Shown: positions 34,806 to 44,813, counted from the stretch's first letter. The stretch: DNA of 64,000 bases from Streptomyces sp. NBC_00414 (GCF_036038375.1 NZ_CP107935.1:7564001-7628000), one strand, 5' to 3'. Made by a program: numbers and translations. Notes: generated by a model not told the origin, from the letters alone.

Positions 34806-35017
34806 GATGCGCGGGTCCCCGTCGATGGAGCCCCATTCCGATGTCGCTTGGCCAGCAGTCAGGGGTGGGGCTCTGTCCTTGGTACTCGCAATCCAAACAG
34901 TGTGCCCGCATCGCTGTCGTATGGCGAGACCCTGGACAATTGGTTCATGCCGGTACTCGGGGTTTGCTCGGAGGCTACGACCCTTCGGGTGTGATCGGTG
35001 CGTGCTCTCCAGGGCCG

Positions 35018-35467
35018 TCACGCGGCGTATACCTCGGCCCACACGGTCTTGCCGGGGGCGGTTGTGCGGGGTGTGACGCCCCAGTCGTCCGCGAGGGCTT
35101 CGACGAGGAGGAGGCCGCGGCCCGATTCGCCGTCCGGGTCGGGCGCGCCCGGTGCGGGGAGTTTTTCGGCCCGGGTGTCGGTGACCTCGATCCGTAACGT
35201 GCCGCCGGCCTGTGTGAGGCGGAGATGGAAGTCCCGGCCGGGTACGTGCCCGTGGCGGACCGCGTTCGCCGTCAGCTCCGCCGTGATGAGGGTGACCGTC
35301 TCGTTGGTGGCCGAGGTGTAGGGGTGGCCCCAGTCATTCAGGCGATGCGAGATCAAGCGCCGGGCCAGTCGTGCGCCGCGCGGGGTCGAGGTGAACCGCA
35401 GCGCGAACTCTTGTACGGGCGCAATGCGTTGTGGCATATGCCCTTGCGGAGGAGTTACGGACTTCAT
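35018..35467 (-). CDS. ATP-binding protein, HATPase (anti-sigma-factor kinase-like)
   Basis: A 149-residue protein of the HATPase_c_2 / RsbW-like family. The N box is AELTANAVRHGHVPG and the G boxes are VTDTRAEKLP and ESGRGLLLVEALADDWGV. Such Streptomyces proteins are often encoded next to XRE/DUF397 pairs, as here (divergent from the XRE gene at 35702). Some phosphorylate anti-anti-sigma proteins; most are unassigned. The ATG at 35467 gives MKSVTPPQGHMPQ. An internal ATG at 35437 preceded by AAGGG is also possible. Confidence 0.88.
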   Translation of the reverse strand: MKSVTPPQGHMPQRIAPVQEFALRFTSTPRGARLARRLISHRLNDWGHPYTSATNETVTLITAELTANAVRHGHVPGRDFHLRLTQAGGTLRIEVTDTRAEKLPAPGAPDPDGESGRGLLLVEALADDWGVTPRTTAPGKTVWAEVYAA

Positions 35468-35701
35468 GGCGTAAACAGTCGTGTGCGGTGCGTAGCTTTG
35501 AACAGGCAGGACGCGCTGACCGCGCTGCTTGTACGCCGTCGGTGTGCCGTTGTACGCGCGGTGGGGCGTGACCGGTTCTCCGCGCGGCCCGTTGGTCGCT
35601 GCGGCGGTGGCTGTTCGAACGCCGGTCGCGGTCGCGGTCGCGCGGGGTGGTGTGGGTGTTGGTGGCGGGACCGGCTTTCGACTTACGGGAGGTGCTGGGG
35701 C

Positions 35702-36532
35702 GTGGAGGAGCAGCAGGCTGAGGGGGAGTACGAGGTTGGCGCGGGCATACTGCTCGTCTTCGGCCGCCAGTTGAAGCTGTGCCGGGAGAGGGCGGGGCTG
35801 GACCGCGCTGAGTTGGGGCGGCGGACGGGGTACTCCGCGTCCACCATCGCGTCGTTCGAGCAGGGGAGGCGCATTCCGCCGCCCAAGTTCATCGACCTCG
35901 CCGATGAGGTGCTGGATGCGGGTGGCGTGTTGAAGGTGGGGAAGGAGGAGGTGGCTCGGGCGCAGTATCCGGCATTTTTTCGGGATGCGGCAAGGTTGGA
36001 GACCGAGGCGGTTGAACTTCACGTGTACGACACGCACGTGGTCAACGGGCTGTTGCAGACCGAGGAGTACACGCGGGCCCTGCTGAGCATGAGGCGCCCC
36101 CTCCTGGATGAGGAGACGATCGAGCAGCGTGTAGCGGGTCGGTTGGCGCGGCAGGAAATCTTCACAAAGCGGCCGACGCCGTTGCTGAGCTTTGTCATGG
36201 AGGAGTCGGTATTACGGAAACGTCTCGGCGGGGATGCGGTGCAACAGGAGCAGCTTGAGCAGGTCTTGTTCATCGGGCACAAGCGGAACGTCGAGCTTCA
36301 AGTGATGCCGCTCGACCGAGAGGATAATGCGGGGGTGGACGGTGCGTTCACCATTATGGCGAGGCCTGATGGCGAACAGGTGGGTTACTTGGAGGTGCAG
36401 GGCCGAGGCACGCTGGTCATCGACCGCGAAGCGGTCCGCGCACTGTCCGCGCGCTATGGGATTATCCGTGCCCAGGCCCTCAACCCACGTGAGTCGTTGG
36501 CCTTCATTGAGGATTTGCTGGGAGAGAGATGA
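35702..36532 (+). CDS. XRE-family regulator, Scr1/DUF5753 type
   Basis: A 276-residue regulator. The helix-turn-helix (about 22-75) is RQLKLCRERAGLDRAELGRR then TGYSASTIASFEQGRRIPPP. The DUF5753 domain shows YDTHVVNGLLQTEEYTRALL, EQRVAGRLARQEIFTKRPTP, SFVMEESVLRKRLGGDAVQQ and ELQVMPLDREDNAGVDGAFT. The GTG at 35702 has GGAGG upstream. It overlaps the following DUF397 gene by ATGA and is divergent from an HATPase gene, the standard three-gene arrangement in this genus. Confidence 0.92.
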   Translation: MEEQQAEGEYEVGAGILLVFGRQLKLCRERAGLDRAELGRRTGYSASTIASFEQGRRIPPPKFIDLADEVLDAGGVLKVGKEEVARAQYPAFFRDAARLETEAVELHVYDTHVVNGLLQTEEYTRALLSMRRPLLDEETIEQRVAGRLARQEIFTKRPTPLLSFVMEESVLRKRLGGDAVQQEQLEQVLFIGHKRNVELQVMPLDREDNAGVDGAFTIMARPDGEQVGYLEVQGRGTLVIDREAVRALSARYGIIRAQALNPRESLAFIEDLLGER

Positions 36533-36735
36533 GCTTCGAAGAGATTCACGGCCCCAGGGAAGTCGTGTGGGTCAAGAGTAGCTACAGCGGTGCCGAGGGC
36601 GGCCAGTGTGTTGAGGTCGCGGCCTCCCCAGGCACGGTCCGCGTCCGTGACTCGAAGGACAAGGTCATGATAGTGAACCTTCAGGCAACCGCCTGGGCCA
36701 AGTTCGTCGGCTTCGTTGCCCAGCACACCACATGA
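36529..36735 (+). CDS. DUF397 protein
   Basis: A 68-residue DUF397 protein: VVWVKSSYSGAEGGQCVEVA, then GTVRVRDSKDK. The ATG overlaps the stop of the XRE gene (ATGA), so the pair is translationally coupled. DUF397 proteins are small partners of Scr1-type regulators and modulate their DNA binding in the one case studied. It converges with the large methylase gene, 63 bases apart. Confidence 0.92.
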   Translation: MSFEEIHGPREVVWVKSSYSGAEGGQCVEVAASPGTVRVRDSKDKVMIVNLQATAWAKFVGFVAQHTT

Positions 36736-36798
36736 GGTTTGGTGCGACCTCTGCCGTGCCCCGTGACCGTCCGCCTTCGGTTACGGGGCACTGGCGTG

Positions 36799-39700
36799 TC
36801 AGGCGTTCGTCGACTCCTGGGGCCAACGGCCCGCAGCGATCTCGGCGTCCAGGCGGGACTGGAAGTGAGCGTGTGCGGCACGCATCTCGGCTTCGCGGTC
36901 GGCCTTGTAGAAGGGGGCTTCGTAGCCGGCCGGGGGTGGAGCGTGCTCCGGGTCTTGCAGGTGGTCTAGCAGGTCTAGGTAATCCTGCTTGGTTTGACCG
37001 TGGCCGAAGGTGAAGGGGCTAGCGGCGATCTTGCGGCCATTGGCGTCGAACCAGGTGGCCGCCTCGTAGTCGCACAACTGCGGGTAGCGGGACTTGAAGA
37101 TCGCGACGAGTTGGTCGGCGGTGATACTGAGCCAGACGGCAACGAGGGCGTCGAGTTCGACGACGGCGGCTCGGCGCTCGTGCTCGGTGCGGAGCGGGGT
37201 GGTGTACTCCCAGGCTGGTGCAAGACTGGCGGCGAGGGGTTTTAGGCGAGGCCAGTGGGTATTGGCCCAGTCCTCGTAGCCCGCCCAGCGTGGGTCAAAC
37301 AATTCTTCCCAAAGCGCGGCGTAGTGGGCGGTAAGTGCGTTTAGGCGGAGTGTGCGCAGGAGTAGCGCGGGGGCCAGGGGGTGTGTTGAGGTTGGAGCTG
37401 GCATTCTTGCGGCATCTGCTGGGTGAAGGTTCGCTCTGCCCACGATACGGAGCATGTAGTCAAGTGGGAGTGAGGCCCAGAAACCCGCAGTGAGAGCGGT
37501 TAGTCGGTTGTCTGTTGTGGCCAAGCTGTATACGGCGTCGATGTGGGCTGGGCCGGGCGGGAGGAGAACAGCATGCAGACAGCGGCTACTGTCGAAGGGA
37601 ATCATCTTCCGCCAAGCGAGCCGGACGTACGAGGTGGAGGGTTTTCCGAGCCAGGAGTCCTGAGCCGCTAGATACGTTTCCTCGTCTGCGGCCCGCACAT
37701 AATTGGTCACGGGGACGTACGTCTCGGCTAGTTGCGTAGATGCGAGCAGGACCCAGTCTCGGTTGCTTCGGCAGGGGATCTTCGGCTCTTTGGAGAATGG
37801 GAGCGCTGCTGCGAAGTGCGGACCTTGAAGAACGACATCTGCAAGTTCAGGTACGGCCTGGTTTCCCCAACGGATTAGCCCGTCCCTCTTAGCGCCGGAT
37901 TCGTGGTATCCGCTGGAGATCATTGGGTGGTGATCCGCCAGGCTGCTCTCGTAGGCGGCCAGCGACTCGATTGCCCCTTGTTCGCCAACGAGAACTGGGT
38001 ACAGCAGAGGCGTCTGCGCCGCTCCGCCCGCTGCCCCAGTTAGAGCCTGCCAACTGGTCAGCAAGGCGGTGTCCACCTGCACCACGCGCTCAAGGTGAGG
38101 CCGGATGTCCCACGAGCCGTTGTGCTTAATTCCAGGCGCCACACCTCGCCCGTCGTGAGTCAGTGAGTTAGGGAGGACGTCGGCATCGCGTAGTTCACTG
38201 AGGTGTAGAAAATTAGGCTCTCGGGACGTGCCGTAAATGTGCATCCCGAATTCCTGGGACCAGTTCAGATCGTCAAACGCCCATCTGGACGAGTTTACGA
38301 AGTGAGCGTGAACCCGAAGATGTCGGTACGCGGCCCCTCGGATGATGCCCTCGCGCACGCCGCCGAAATGCGTGTCGGGGTGGATCAGACCCGCGCTGCC
38401 GTGCGGCGCGATGTGCTGCCACACCTGCGCCATGAAAGCTCGGTAAAGGTCGCCTTGAGTGCCGAGAAGGAGCGGATATGAGGCCGAACTGCCTAGAACG
38501 GCGACAGTCCCAGCATGGGTAGCCACCTCGGCGAGAAGAAAACCGCGACCGTCTGTACGGGCAGCCAGGACATCTTCCTTGCGAAGGCGCCACTCTGCCG
38601 CACTTGGCTTCTCTGCAAGTACGAACCATGGCTCTAGTTCGGCTAGTACCAGGTCTTCCTGCCATCGCGGCTGCACCCAAGGCGGATTCCCCACCTGCAA
38701 GTCAAACCCACCCCGCGCCCCAAAAACCTGCGCGAACTCCAACTCCCAATGGAAGAACCCCTGCCGCCCAGCGATCTCACCCGCCAACGCAGTCCAAGGG
38801 AACCGGCTCTCCAACCAATAAGACCTATCCATGCCCATCCAGTCGGGCAGTTCGTCCTCATACCGCTCAAGCTCGTCCAGCGTGTCGAACGAGCCGACCA
38901 GGTTCTCCTCGGAGACGTCATGCGTGCCCAGTAGCGCCTCGGCGAAGTCCAGCCAGTCGTCCAGATCGGCCAGCGGAATCACGTTGCGCCGCTGCCCAGC
39001 AAAGGCCTTCTCTTCCTTACGTGCACCCTTACGGCGCTTGTCGATGTCAGCGCGAGTGACCTCCCGGACAGTGACATTGCCAAGGAGGTCCATCTCCTCG
39101 TACGTACGGACCACTTCGGTGGCGTCCGGGACAGCCCCGGCCACCCCCTCACCCCGCTCGGCCACGCCCACCGCCCGCGCGTACACCTCATCCGAACCAT
39201 CCAGCAGCGCGGCACTCTGAACAGGCCAGAACCACAGCGCGCACCACGCGTCCATGACCTTTTTCAGCCGCCAGTACGGCGTATCCACGGCCTCCAGATC
39301 GGCGAGCACCTTCTCCCGAGGCACCGCCTCCAACGGCGTCCGCAGCCAGCCGTCCTCCGCGCCCCACACCTCGATATGCCGCGAGATGTCCCGCTCGGAG
39401 ATCTCCAGACGGCGTACGACAAGACCCCACAAGTACTCGGCCCGCCGGGCCAGCCCCTGCAACCGTTCCGTCTGCCTCTTCGACGGGGACTTGGTGACGG
39501 CCCGGCGCCAGGCCCCGAGCGCCTTCGCCTCCTCCGGCGCCAGCGCGCGGGCCTCCTTCTCGCCGGCCACCGCCCCCCACTCCTTCGCGGGCAGCAGGAA
39601 GTGGTGGACGGAACCGGCAGGCAGCCCACCCTCAGCCTCGGTCAACGGGAAGCGTTCCGGAGTCGCCCCCAGCCAGCCGCCCTTCTTCAACCTTTCCGCC

Positions 39701-41883
39701 GAGTAGATCTCCCGACGGCCACCGATCAGCGAGTTGCCGCGCCGCAGATGCAGGCCGAACCAGGGCGCCTCCATGCCGGGATGCATCGTGTTGAGCCACA
39801 ACGACACCTCCGCCAGTTCCACGGCCGTCGAGTTGAGGTCCACGCCGTAGGAGTTGTGGAGCGCGATATACGCCTTGGCTTTCTGGAACTCGACCGCGTA
39901 CTTTTCCGTGTCGATCGAGAGACGCAGCTCGTCCTGCCGCCGCCGCAGATACTCCGCCGCCACTTGGTTGATGGCCTCGTTGAGGAACGCGCCCGACCCC
40001 AGCGCCGGCTCGCAGATCTTCCAGTCCAGCATCTCCCGCGCGGGGGTCACCGCCCCGTCCTGGTCGAGCCGGTGCTGCAACGCCAGCTGCACCGTCACCT
40101 TGGTCAGCGACTCGGGCGTGTAGAAGGACGCGGACGTTTGCCGGTCCCGCCCCGACAGGCGATACACGAAGGACCCCGGCCGATACCGGACCCGTACCTC
40201 CTCGCCTGTCTCCTCGTCCTTGCGGCGCACAAAGACCGTGTCCGCGTACTCGTCCGCCTTCGACGCGGGCACCAGCCACGAGCCGTCCTTGGCGTCGCCG
40301 CCCTTCGCGACCTCGTACAACTCCTCGCTCGCCACGAAACCCGAGTACGACATCAGGCCCTCGTACACCGCGCCGAGCTGGTTGATGCCGAGCTGCGCGT
40401 AGGAGATGAAGCCGCCGCGCTCACCCTTCTTGCCGCGCGTGAGCATCAGCAGGCGCAAGACGCGGTAGAGCGTGGCGTTGCGCAGCCGCGTGTCCACGTA
40501 CCGCACCTCGCCGCCCGACTCGTCCTCGTCGAAACGGGGATCGCGGACCGAACGGGCACCGATCAGCTCGATCGACGCCGGCTCGAACAGCTTGGAGCGC
40601 AGCGGCTCGAAGCGCAGGCCGATGTCCTCCGACCTGCCCTCGCCCCCACCCTCGTCCGCGTCAGCATCGCCGTGGGTCCGGCGCGAGCGATAGCCCTCCT
40701 GGACCTTCCGGAAGAGCAGGTCCAGGGACTCATACAGGTAGACGCCCTCGCGGGCCTTCTCGCCGACCAGGTCCCGGTCCGCGACCAGTTCGCCGAGGCG
40801 CCCGAGCCCGTACCCCTGGTGGTACTCCGGGTAGTCCGACGGCAGGATGCCCAGCTCGGGCCGCGCCTCCGCGTACAGCAGGAACAGGATGCGGTAGAGG
40901 TAGCGCAGCGACTCCCGCGTCAACTGGCGTGACAGCTCCGGGAGTTCGCGTACGTCCTCGGGTCGTACGCCCGCCACCCTCAGCCGCTCAAGGACCTCGT
41001 TGGCGATCAGTTCCACCGACAGGCGTAGGCCGTCCCGCAGGTCCGACGACACGCCCACCGCGTGCTTCGTCGACTTGCCGACGAGACCAGCGAGGGGGTT
41101 CTCGCCTCCCTCCTCCGGCGTGCGCAACGAGTCCGCGCCGAACAGCGCGGCCAGGGTGTCGAGTTCGCCGCCCGCGCGGGAGTCGTTGCGCTCCAGTGCC
41201 GCGTCCAGCGAGGCCGCGAGGTAGCGGCCCTCGCCCCAGACCGCCCGGTCGGCCAGTACGACGACACCGCCGACCAGCAGCAGCACGTACCGTGGCGCTT
41301 CCTCGCACGCGAACAGGAACGACGCCAGCTTCGACCCCGTCGTCAGCTCGGCGGAACCGTCCAGCGGGACCCGGTGCAGCAGGCGCCCCGCCCCGTCGGC
41401 GTCCAGTGCCGCGTCCGGCTCGGCCGCCCAGCCGCAGTCCACCGCGATGAGCCCCGGCTCGGAGTGCGCGACCCGGACCTCGTACGTGTGGTCGGCCCGC
41501 TCCACCGTCACGGTCCCCGGCTTCGCGTCGTAGCCGAGCGCGCGCAGGACCGACCCGTTCAGTTCCGCCGCCCGCTCGCGCCAGACCGGCGCGTCGTACG
41601 TCGTCGCGTCGTCCGGTTCGGCCGCCGCCTCCGCGAAGAACGCCCGCGCCCTGAAGTACGGGCGGCGCAGCTCACGCAGCCCGACGCGCGGAGTCACCGG
41701 CAGCGCGCCCGTCTCCGTCCGGGCATCCGGGTCCGTGTCCGAACCCGTACCCGTGTCGCGCGCCGCGTCCTCGCGGTCCTTCCAGGAGGCCAGAAGCCCC
41801 GCCTTGAGATCCTTGGGGAAGACCTCGGCCAGGTAGTGCGCGGAGAAGTAGTCGCCGCGGTTGACGAGCGAGTCGTACGTCAT
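36799..41883 (-). CDS. Eco57I-type DNA adenine methylase of 1694 residues (BREX PglX / DISARM DrmMI-like)
   Basis: The N-terminal ~600 residues include ESLRYLYRILFLLYAEARPE and RPELGILPSDY, typical of large Pgl/BREX/DISARM methylases. SAM motif I is ICEPALGSGAFLNEAINQVA (about residue 623), followed by NSYGVDLNSTAVELAEVSLW. Catalytic motif IV is GNPPWVQPRW (about residue 1066), of the N6-adenine NPP(Y/F/W) class. The C-terminal ~500 residues probably form the target-recognition part. Composition is uneven within the gene: sample lines at 37501-38220 are 52-63% GC, against 72-77% at 39541 and 40801. Start: ATG 41883, 20 bases after the helicase gene. Third gene of a kinase-helicase-methylase operon. 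No nuclease motif was recognised, so modification alone or single-chain type IIG activity both remain open. Confidence 0.9.
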   Translation of the reverse strand: MTYDSLVNRGDYFSAHYLAEVFPKDLKAGLLASWKDREDAARDTGTGSDTDPDARTETGALPVTPRVGLRELRRPYFRARAFFAEAAAEPDDATTYDAPVWRERAAELNGSVLRALGYDAKPGTVTVERADHTYEVRVAHSEPGLIAVDCGWAAEPDAALDADGAGRLLHRVPLDGSAELTTGSKLASFLFACEEAPRYVLLLVGGVVVLADRAVWGEGRYLAASLDAALERNDSRAGGELDTLAALFGADSLRTPEEGGENPLAGLVGKSTKHAVGVSSDLRDGLRLSVELIANEVLERLRVAGVRPEDVRELPELSRQLTRESLRYLYRILFLLYAEARPELGILPSDYPEYHQGYGLGRLGELVADRDLVGEKAREGVYLYESLDLLFRKVQEGYRSRRTHGDADADEGGGEGRSEDIGLRFEPLRSKLFEPASIELIGARSVRDPRFDEDESGGEVRYVDTRLRNATLYRVLRLLMLTRGKKGERGGFISYAQLGINQLGAVYEGLMSYSGFVASEELYEVAKGGDAKDGSWLVPASKADEYADTVFVRRKDEETGEEVRVRYRPGSFVYRLSGRDRQTSASFYTPESLTKVTVQLALQHRLDQDGAVTPAREMLDWKICEPALGSGAFLNEAINQVAAEYLRRRQDELRLSIDTEKYAVEFQKAKAYIALHNSYGVDLNSTAVELAEVSLWLNTMHPGMEAPWFGLHLRRGNSLIGGRREIYSAERLKKGGWLGATPERFPLTEAEGGLPAGSVHHFLLPAKEWGAVAGEKEARALAPEEAKALGAWRRAVTKSPSKRQTERLQGLARRAEYLWGLVVRRLEISERDISRHIEVWGAEDGWLRTPLEAVPREKVLADLEAVDTPYWRLKKVMDAWCALWFWPVQSAALLDGSDEVYARAVGVAERGEGVAGAVPDATEVVRTYEEMDLLGNVTVREVTRADIDKRRKGARKEEKAFAGQRRNVIPLADLDDWLDFAEALLGTHDVSEENLVGSFDTLDELERYEDELPDWMGMDRSYWLESRFPWTALAGEIAGRQGFFHWELEFAQVFGARGGFDLQVGNPPWVQPRWQEDLVLAELEPWFVLAEKPSAAEWRLRKEDVLAARTDGRGFLLAEVATHAGTVAVLGSSASYPLLLGTQGDLYRAFMAQVWQHIAPHGSAGLIHPDTHFGGVREGIIRGAAYRHLRVHAHFVNSSRWAFDDLNWSQEFGMHIYGTSREPNFLHLSELRDADVLPNSLTHDGRGVAPGIKHNGSWDIRPHLERVVQVDTALLTSWQALTGAAGGAAQTPLLYPVLVGEQGAIESLAAYESSLADHHPMISSGYHESGAKRDGLIRWGNQAVPELADVVLQGPHFAAALPFSKEPKIPCRSNRDWVLLASTQLAETYVPVTNYVRAADEETYLAAQDSWLGKPSTSYVRLAWRKMIPFDSSRCLHAVLLPPGPAHIDAVYSLATTDNRLTALTAGFWASLPLDYMLRIVGRANLHPADAARMPAPTSTHPLAPALLLRTLRLNALTAHYAALWEELFDPRWAGYEDWANTHWPRLKPLAASLAPAWEYTTPLRTEHERRAAVVELDALVAVWLSITADQLVAIFKSRYPQLCDYEAATWFDANGRKIAASPFTFGHGQTKQDYLDLLDHLQDPEHAPPPAGYEAPFYKADREAEMRAAHAHFQSRLDAEIAAGRWPQESTNA

Positions 41884-41903
41884 CGGTCAAGAACCTCGTG
41901 TGG

Positions 41904-44813
41904 TCAGGCGGCGGAGTCGAGGACGGCGAGGACCCGGAGCAGGGGGCGGCCGGTGGTGAGGAGGGAGTCGGCGAGGTCCGAGAGCTTGGACTTGGTGTCC
42001 CCGCCCGCTGCCGTCAGGGTCGGCTGCTCCCAGTTCGCGAGGCGGGCCTTGTACTCCTCGATCGGGCCGTGCAGGGCTCTGTCCCAGTCGTCGCTGTGCC
42101 GCCGCAGGAACCGTTCGGCGGCCTCCAAGGCGTCGGGGATGCCCTCGCCCAGCCGGTCGCGGTTGTGGGGGCGCAGCGGATTGGCCATCGTCGGGCCGAC
42201 GCCCGCGCGGCGCAGTACGCCCACCATGTCGTCGGTGACCTCACCGGCGCGCACTGCCATCCACTTGACCACCGTGGGGCGGCCCAGCGCGTTGGAGTAG
42301 ATGCCCTGGATGAGGTATGTGGGACCGTCCACGTCGGCCGTGATGACCGGCGCCTCCTGGCGGCCGAGGCGCACCAGGACCTTGTCCGTCAGCCACTCGA
42401 CGACCGGGTGGAGGTCGGTCAGCAGCGAGATCTCCGGCCAGCTGGACGAGGAGGACTCCCGGGCCCGTACCAGCGACAGGTCCGCGAGCTTACGGTTCAG
42501 CGTCACCAACAGGCGCTCGTGCAGGCGCTGTTCGCGGCGGTAGTCCGGAGGCAGCGCCTTCATGCGGTGGGTCAGGTCCGACGGCGGCCGGAAGGAGATC
42601 AGGCCCGTCTCCTGGTCCTGGTCCATGTCCAGTTGCCGTTGCGCGTCCGGGTAGACCTCGCGCAACGCCTCGTCGACGAACTCCCGCGTGCCCGTGAACA
42701 GGCGCGGCACGTCCGCCGGAGCGGGCGGCGCGTCACCGTCCGCCTCCTGCGGGTCGTCGCCCACCGCGCCGAAGAAGTCGGCCAGGAAGTCGGTGCCGGA
42801 GTCCTCGGCGGCGGCTGCCCGCGCCGTCGACTCCAGGGACTCGTCGACCGTACGGCCGCGCAGCAGGTCCTGGATGAGGGACTTCTCCTCTGCGTCGGCC
42901 CGGTAGAGACCCGAGACGGCCTCCGCTGTGCCCAGGCTGCGGTGCGCCTCGTCCTCGCGCTCCAGCAGGCGCTCCGCGACGGTGCGGTCGTCCTTCGCGC
43001 CGTCGACCCCGCTGGTGAGGATCAGCGCGCGGAACTGCGGCTGGTGGGGTTGGCCGTAGCGGTCGATACGGCCGTTGCGCTGCTCGATGCGGATCAGGGA
43101 CCATGGCACGTCGTAGTGGACGAGTTGATGGCACTGACGGTGGAGGTTGACGCCCTCGGACGCCACATCGCCCGTGAACAGCATGCGGACCGGGGTGTCC
43201 GCCAGGCCGAAGTCCTCGACGCACTGCATCTGCTGTTCGTCGGACAGGCCGCCGTGCATGACCCGTGCGGCCTCCTGCGCCGCCCTGCCCTTGAAGCCGA
43301 GGGCCGCCGGGACCGCCCTGCGCAGCCACTCCAGTGTCTGGACGCGTTCGGAGAAGACCACGACCCGGGCGTCGCTCTTCGGGCCGACCCCGATCGCGCG
43401 CAACTGCTCCACCAGGGCCTGGAACTTCGCCGAGTCCGGGTCCGACATGGCGAGCGTGAGGTCTCTGAGCCGTTGGAGTGCTGTCAGTTCATCGACCGTT
43501 GCTGTGCCCTCTTCCTTCGCCTTCAGGGTCCGCATGCGGTTGTCGACCGTCGCGGCCAGCGCCACGTGCGAGGACAGGAACGACTTCAGCAGCGTGTGGG
43601 GGAACAGACGGCTCTCGCTCACGGACGCGGTGCCCTCGGCCGGCGGGAGCCACGCCCGCGCCAGTTCCTCGAAGATCCGCTCCTCGGCCGGTGTCGCCGC
43701 GCAGTGCACCGACGCGCTCGGGCCGCGGTCCGCCCACTGGCCCTTCATCTGCTCGCGGACCTCGGGGCTGACCTTGGTGCGGCGGATGAAGAGATGCTTG
43801 ATGTCGTCGGCGTCGTACCGCTCCGGGTCACGGATCGCGGCGGGGTCGAGGAGCGAGATCAGCTCGGCGAAGGAACGCGCGTCGCCGTTGTGCGGGGTCG
43901 CCGAGGCCAGAATGAGGGCGTCGGTCTGCGGGGCGAGGAGACGGGCTAGCTGGTTGCGGAGCGAGCCGCGGTTGATGAGATTGTGCGACTCGTCGATGAC
44001 GACCGCGTCCCACCGGATGTGCTCCAGGTGATGCTTGTACTGGTCGGTGTTCTTGAGCGTGTCGATGGAGACGATGACCCGCTTGAAGTACGTGAACGGG
44101 TTGCGGCCGGCCGGGATCTCCCGCTGGATCCGCTCGATGCCCACCGAGTCGAGGCGGATGAGCGGGATCGCGAACCGGGTCCACAGCTCGTGCTGGAACT
44201 GTTCCAGGACGTGCTGCGGAGTGACGACGAGAATGCGTTCACCGCGACCTCGCCGGATCAACTCGGCCAGCGTCAGGCCGATTTCGAGCGTCTTACCGAG
44301 ACCGACCACGTCCGCGATGAGCATGCGCGGGCGCAGGTTCTTGCCCGAGAGCGCGAGCTGCGCCGGGCGGTGCTGGTAGGGCAGCGGGTCGAGCAGGAAG
44401 CTGTCGGCCAGGGCCAGCCCGCGCTCGGACTGAGGGAGCGGGGTCTTGCGCAGGACCGCTTCCAGGAAGAGGCGGCTGCGTCGGAAGGTGGGGGAGTCGT
44501 CGGCGATCAGCTTGGTGCGGCGCGGGTCCATGAGCTGGACGTCGTCGAGCGCGGTGAAGAAGACGGCTTCCTGGTCCCGTACGAACTCCGAGACACCCAC
44601 CGCCTCGATACGGTCACCGTCGTGGGCCGTGCGCGTCACGTTCCGTACGAGCCACTCCTCGTCCCGGACCTCGATCTGCGAGCCGGGCGGGTACTTGGCG
44701 GTTCCCGGAGCCGCGTCCGGAGTCGCGACCGCAGCCCCTTCCGGTTCCGGGGCAGCTCCCGGGGCGCTGCCGCGCTGGGCGTCCCGAGCGGCACCGGTCT
44801 GATCGACGGTCAC
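41904..44813 (-). CDS. SNF2/RapA-type helicase (DISARM DrmD-like)
   Basis: A 969-residue superfamily 2 translocase. The Q-motif region is PLPYQHRPAQLALS. Motif I is a variant, LIADVVGLGKTLEIGLTLAE (usual DEVGLGKT). Motif II is VVIDESHNLINRGSLRNQLA (DESH in place of DEAH), motif III LILASATPHNGDARSFAELI. Lobe 2 holds MLFTGDVASEGVNLHRQCHQ, then LVHYDVPWSLIRIEQRNGRI and DRYGQP (motifs V-VI). An N-terminal domain (GSQIEVRDEEWLVRNVTRTA) and a long C-terminal helical part match RapA/DrmD-like proteins of phage defence. The GTG at 44813 has GGAGG upstream. It lies between the kinase (73-base gap) and methylase (20-base gap) genes. Confidence 0.9.
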   Translation of the reverse strand: MTVDQTGAARDAQRGSAPGAAPEPEGAAVATPDAAPGTAKYPPGSQIEVRDEEWLVRNVTRTAHDGDRIEAVGVSEFVRDQEAVFFTALDDVQLMDPRRTKLIADDSPTFRRSRLFLEAVLRKTPLPQSERGLALADSFLLDPLPYQHRPAQLALSGKNLRPRMLIADVVGLGKTLEIGLTLAELIRRGRGERILVVTPQHVLEQFQHELWTRFAIPLIRLDSVGIERIQREIPAGRNPFTYFKRVIVSIDTLKNTDQYKHHLEHIRWDAVVIDESHNLINRGSLRNQLARLLAPQTDALILASATPHNGDARSFAELISLLDPAAIRDPERYDADDIKHLFIRRTKVSPEVREQMKGQWADRGPSASVHCAATPAEERIFEELARAWLPPAEGTASVSESRLFPHTLLKSFLSSHVALAATVDNRMRTLKAKEEGTATVDELTALQRLRDLTLAMSDPDSAKFQALVEQLRAIGVGPKSDARVVVFSERVQTLEWLRRAVPAALGFKGRAAQEAARVMHGGLSDEQQMQCVEDFGLADTPVRMLFTGDVASEGVNLHRQCHQLVHYDVPWSLIRIEQRNGRIDRYGQPHQPQFRALILTSGVDGAKDDRTVAERLLEREDEAHRSLGTAEAVSGLYRADAEEKSLIQDLLRGRTVDESLESTARAAAAEDSGTDFLADFFGAVGDDPQEADGDAPPAPADVPRLFTGTREFVDEALREVYPDAQRQLDMDQDQETGLISFRPPSDLTHRMKALPPDYRREQRLHERLLVTLNRKLADLSLVRARESSSSSWPEISLLTDLHPVVEWLTDKVLVRLGRQEAPVITADVDGPTYLIQGIYSNALGRPTVVKWMAVRAGEVTDDMVGVLRRAGVGPTMANPLRPHNRDRLGEGIPDALEAAERFLRRHSDDWDRALHGPIEEYKARLANWEQPTLTAAGGDTKSKLSDLADSLLTTGRPLLRVLAVLDSAA

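Noticed and set aside
36799..44813. Calling helicase plus methylase a complete class 1 DISARM
   Set aside because: drmA, drmB and drmC are missing from the operon, and a kinase gene, not a DISARM component, leads it.
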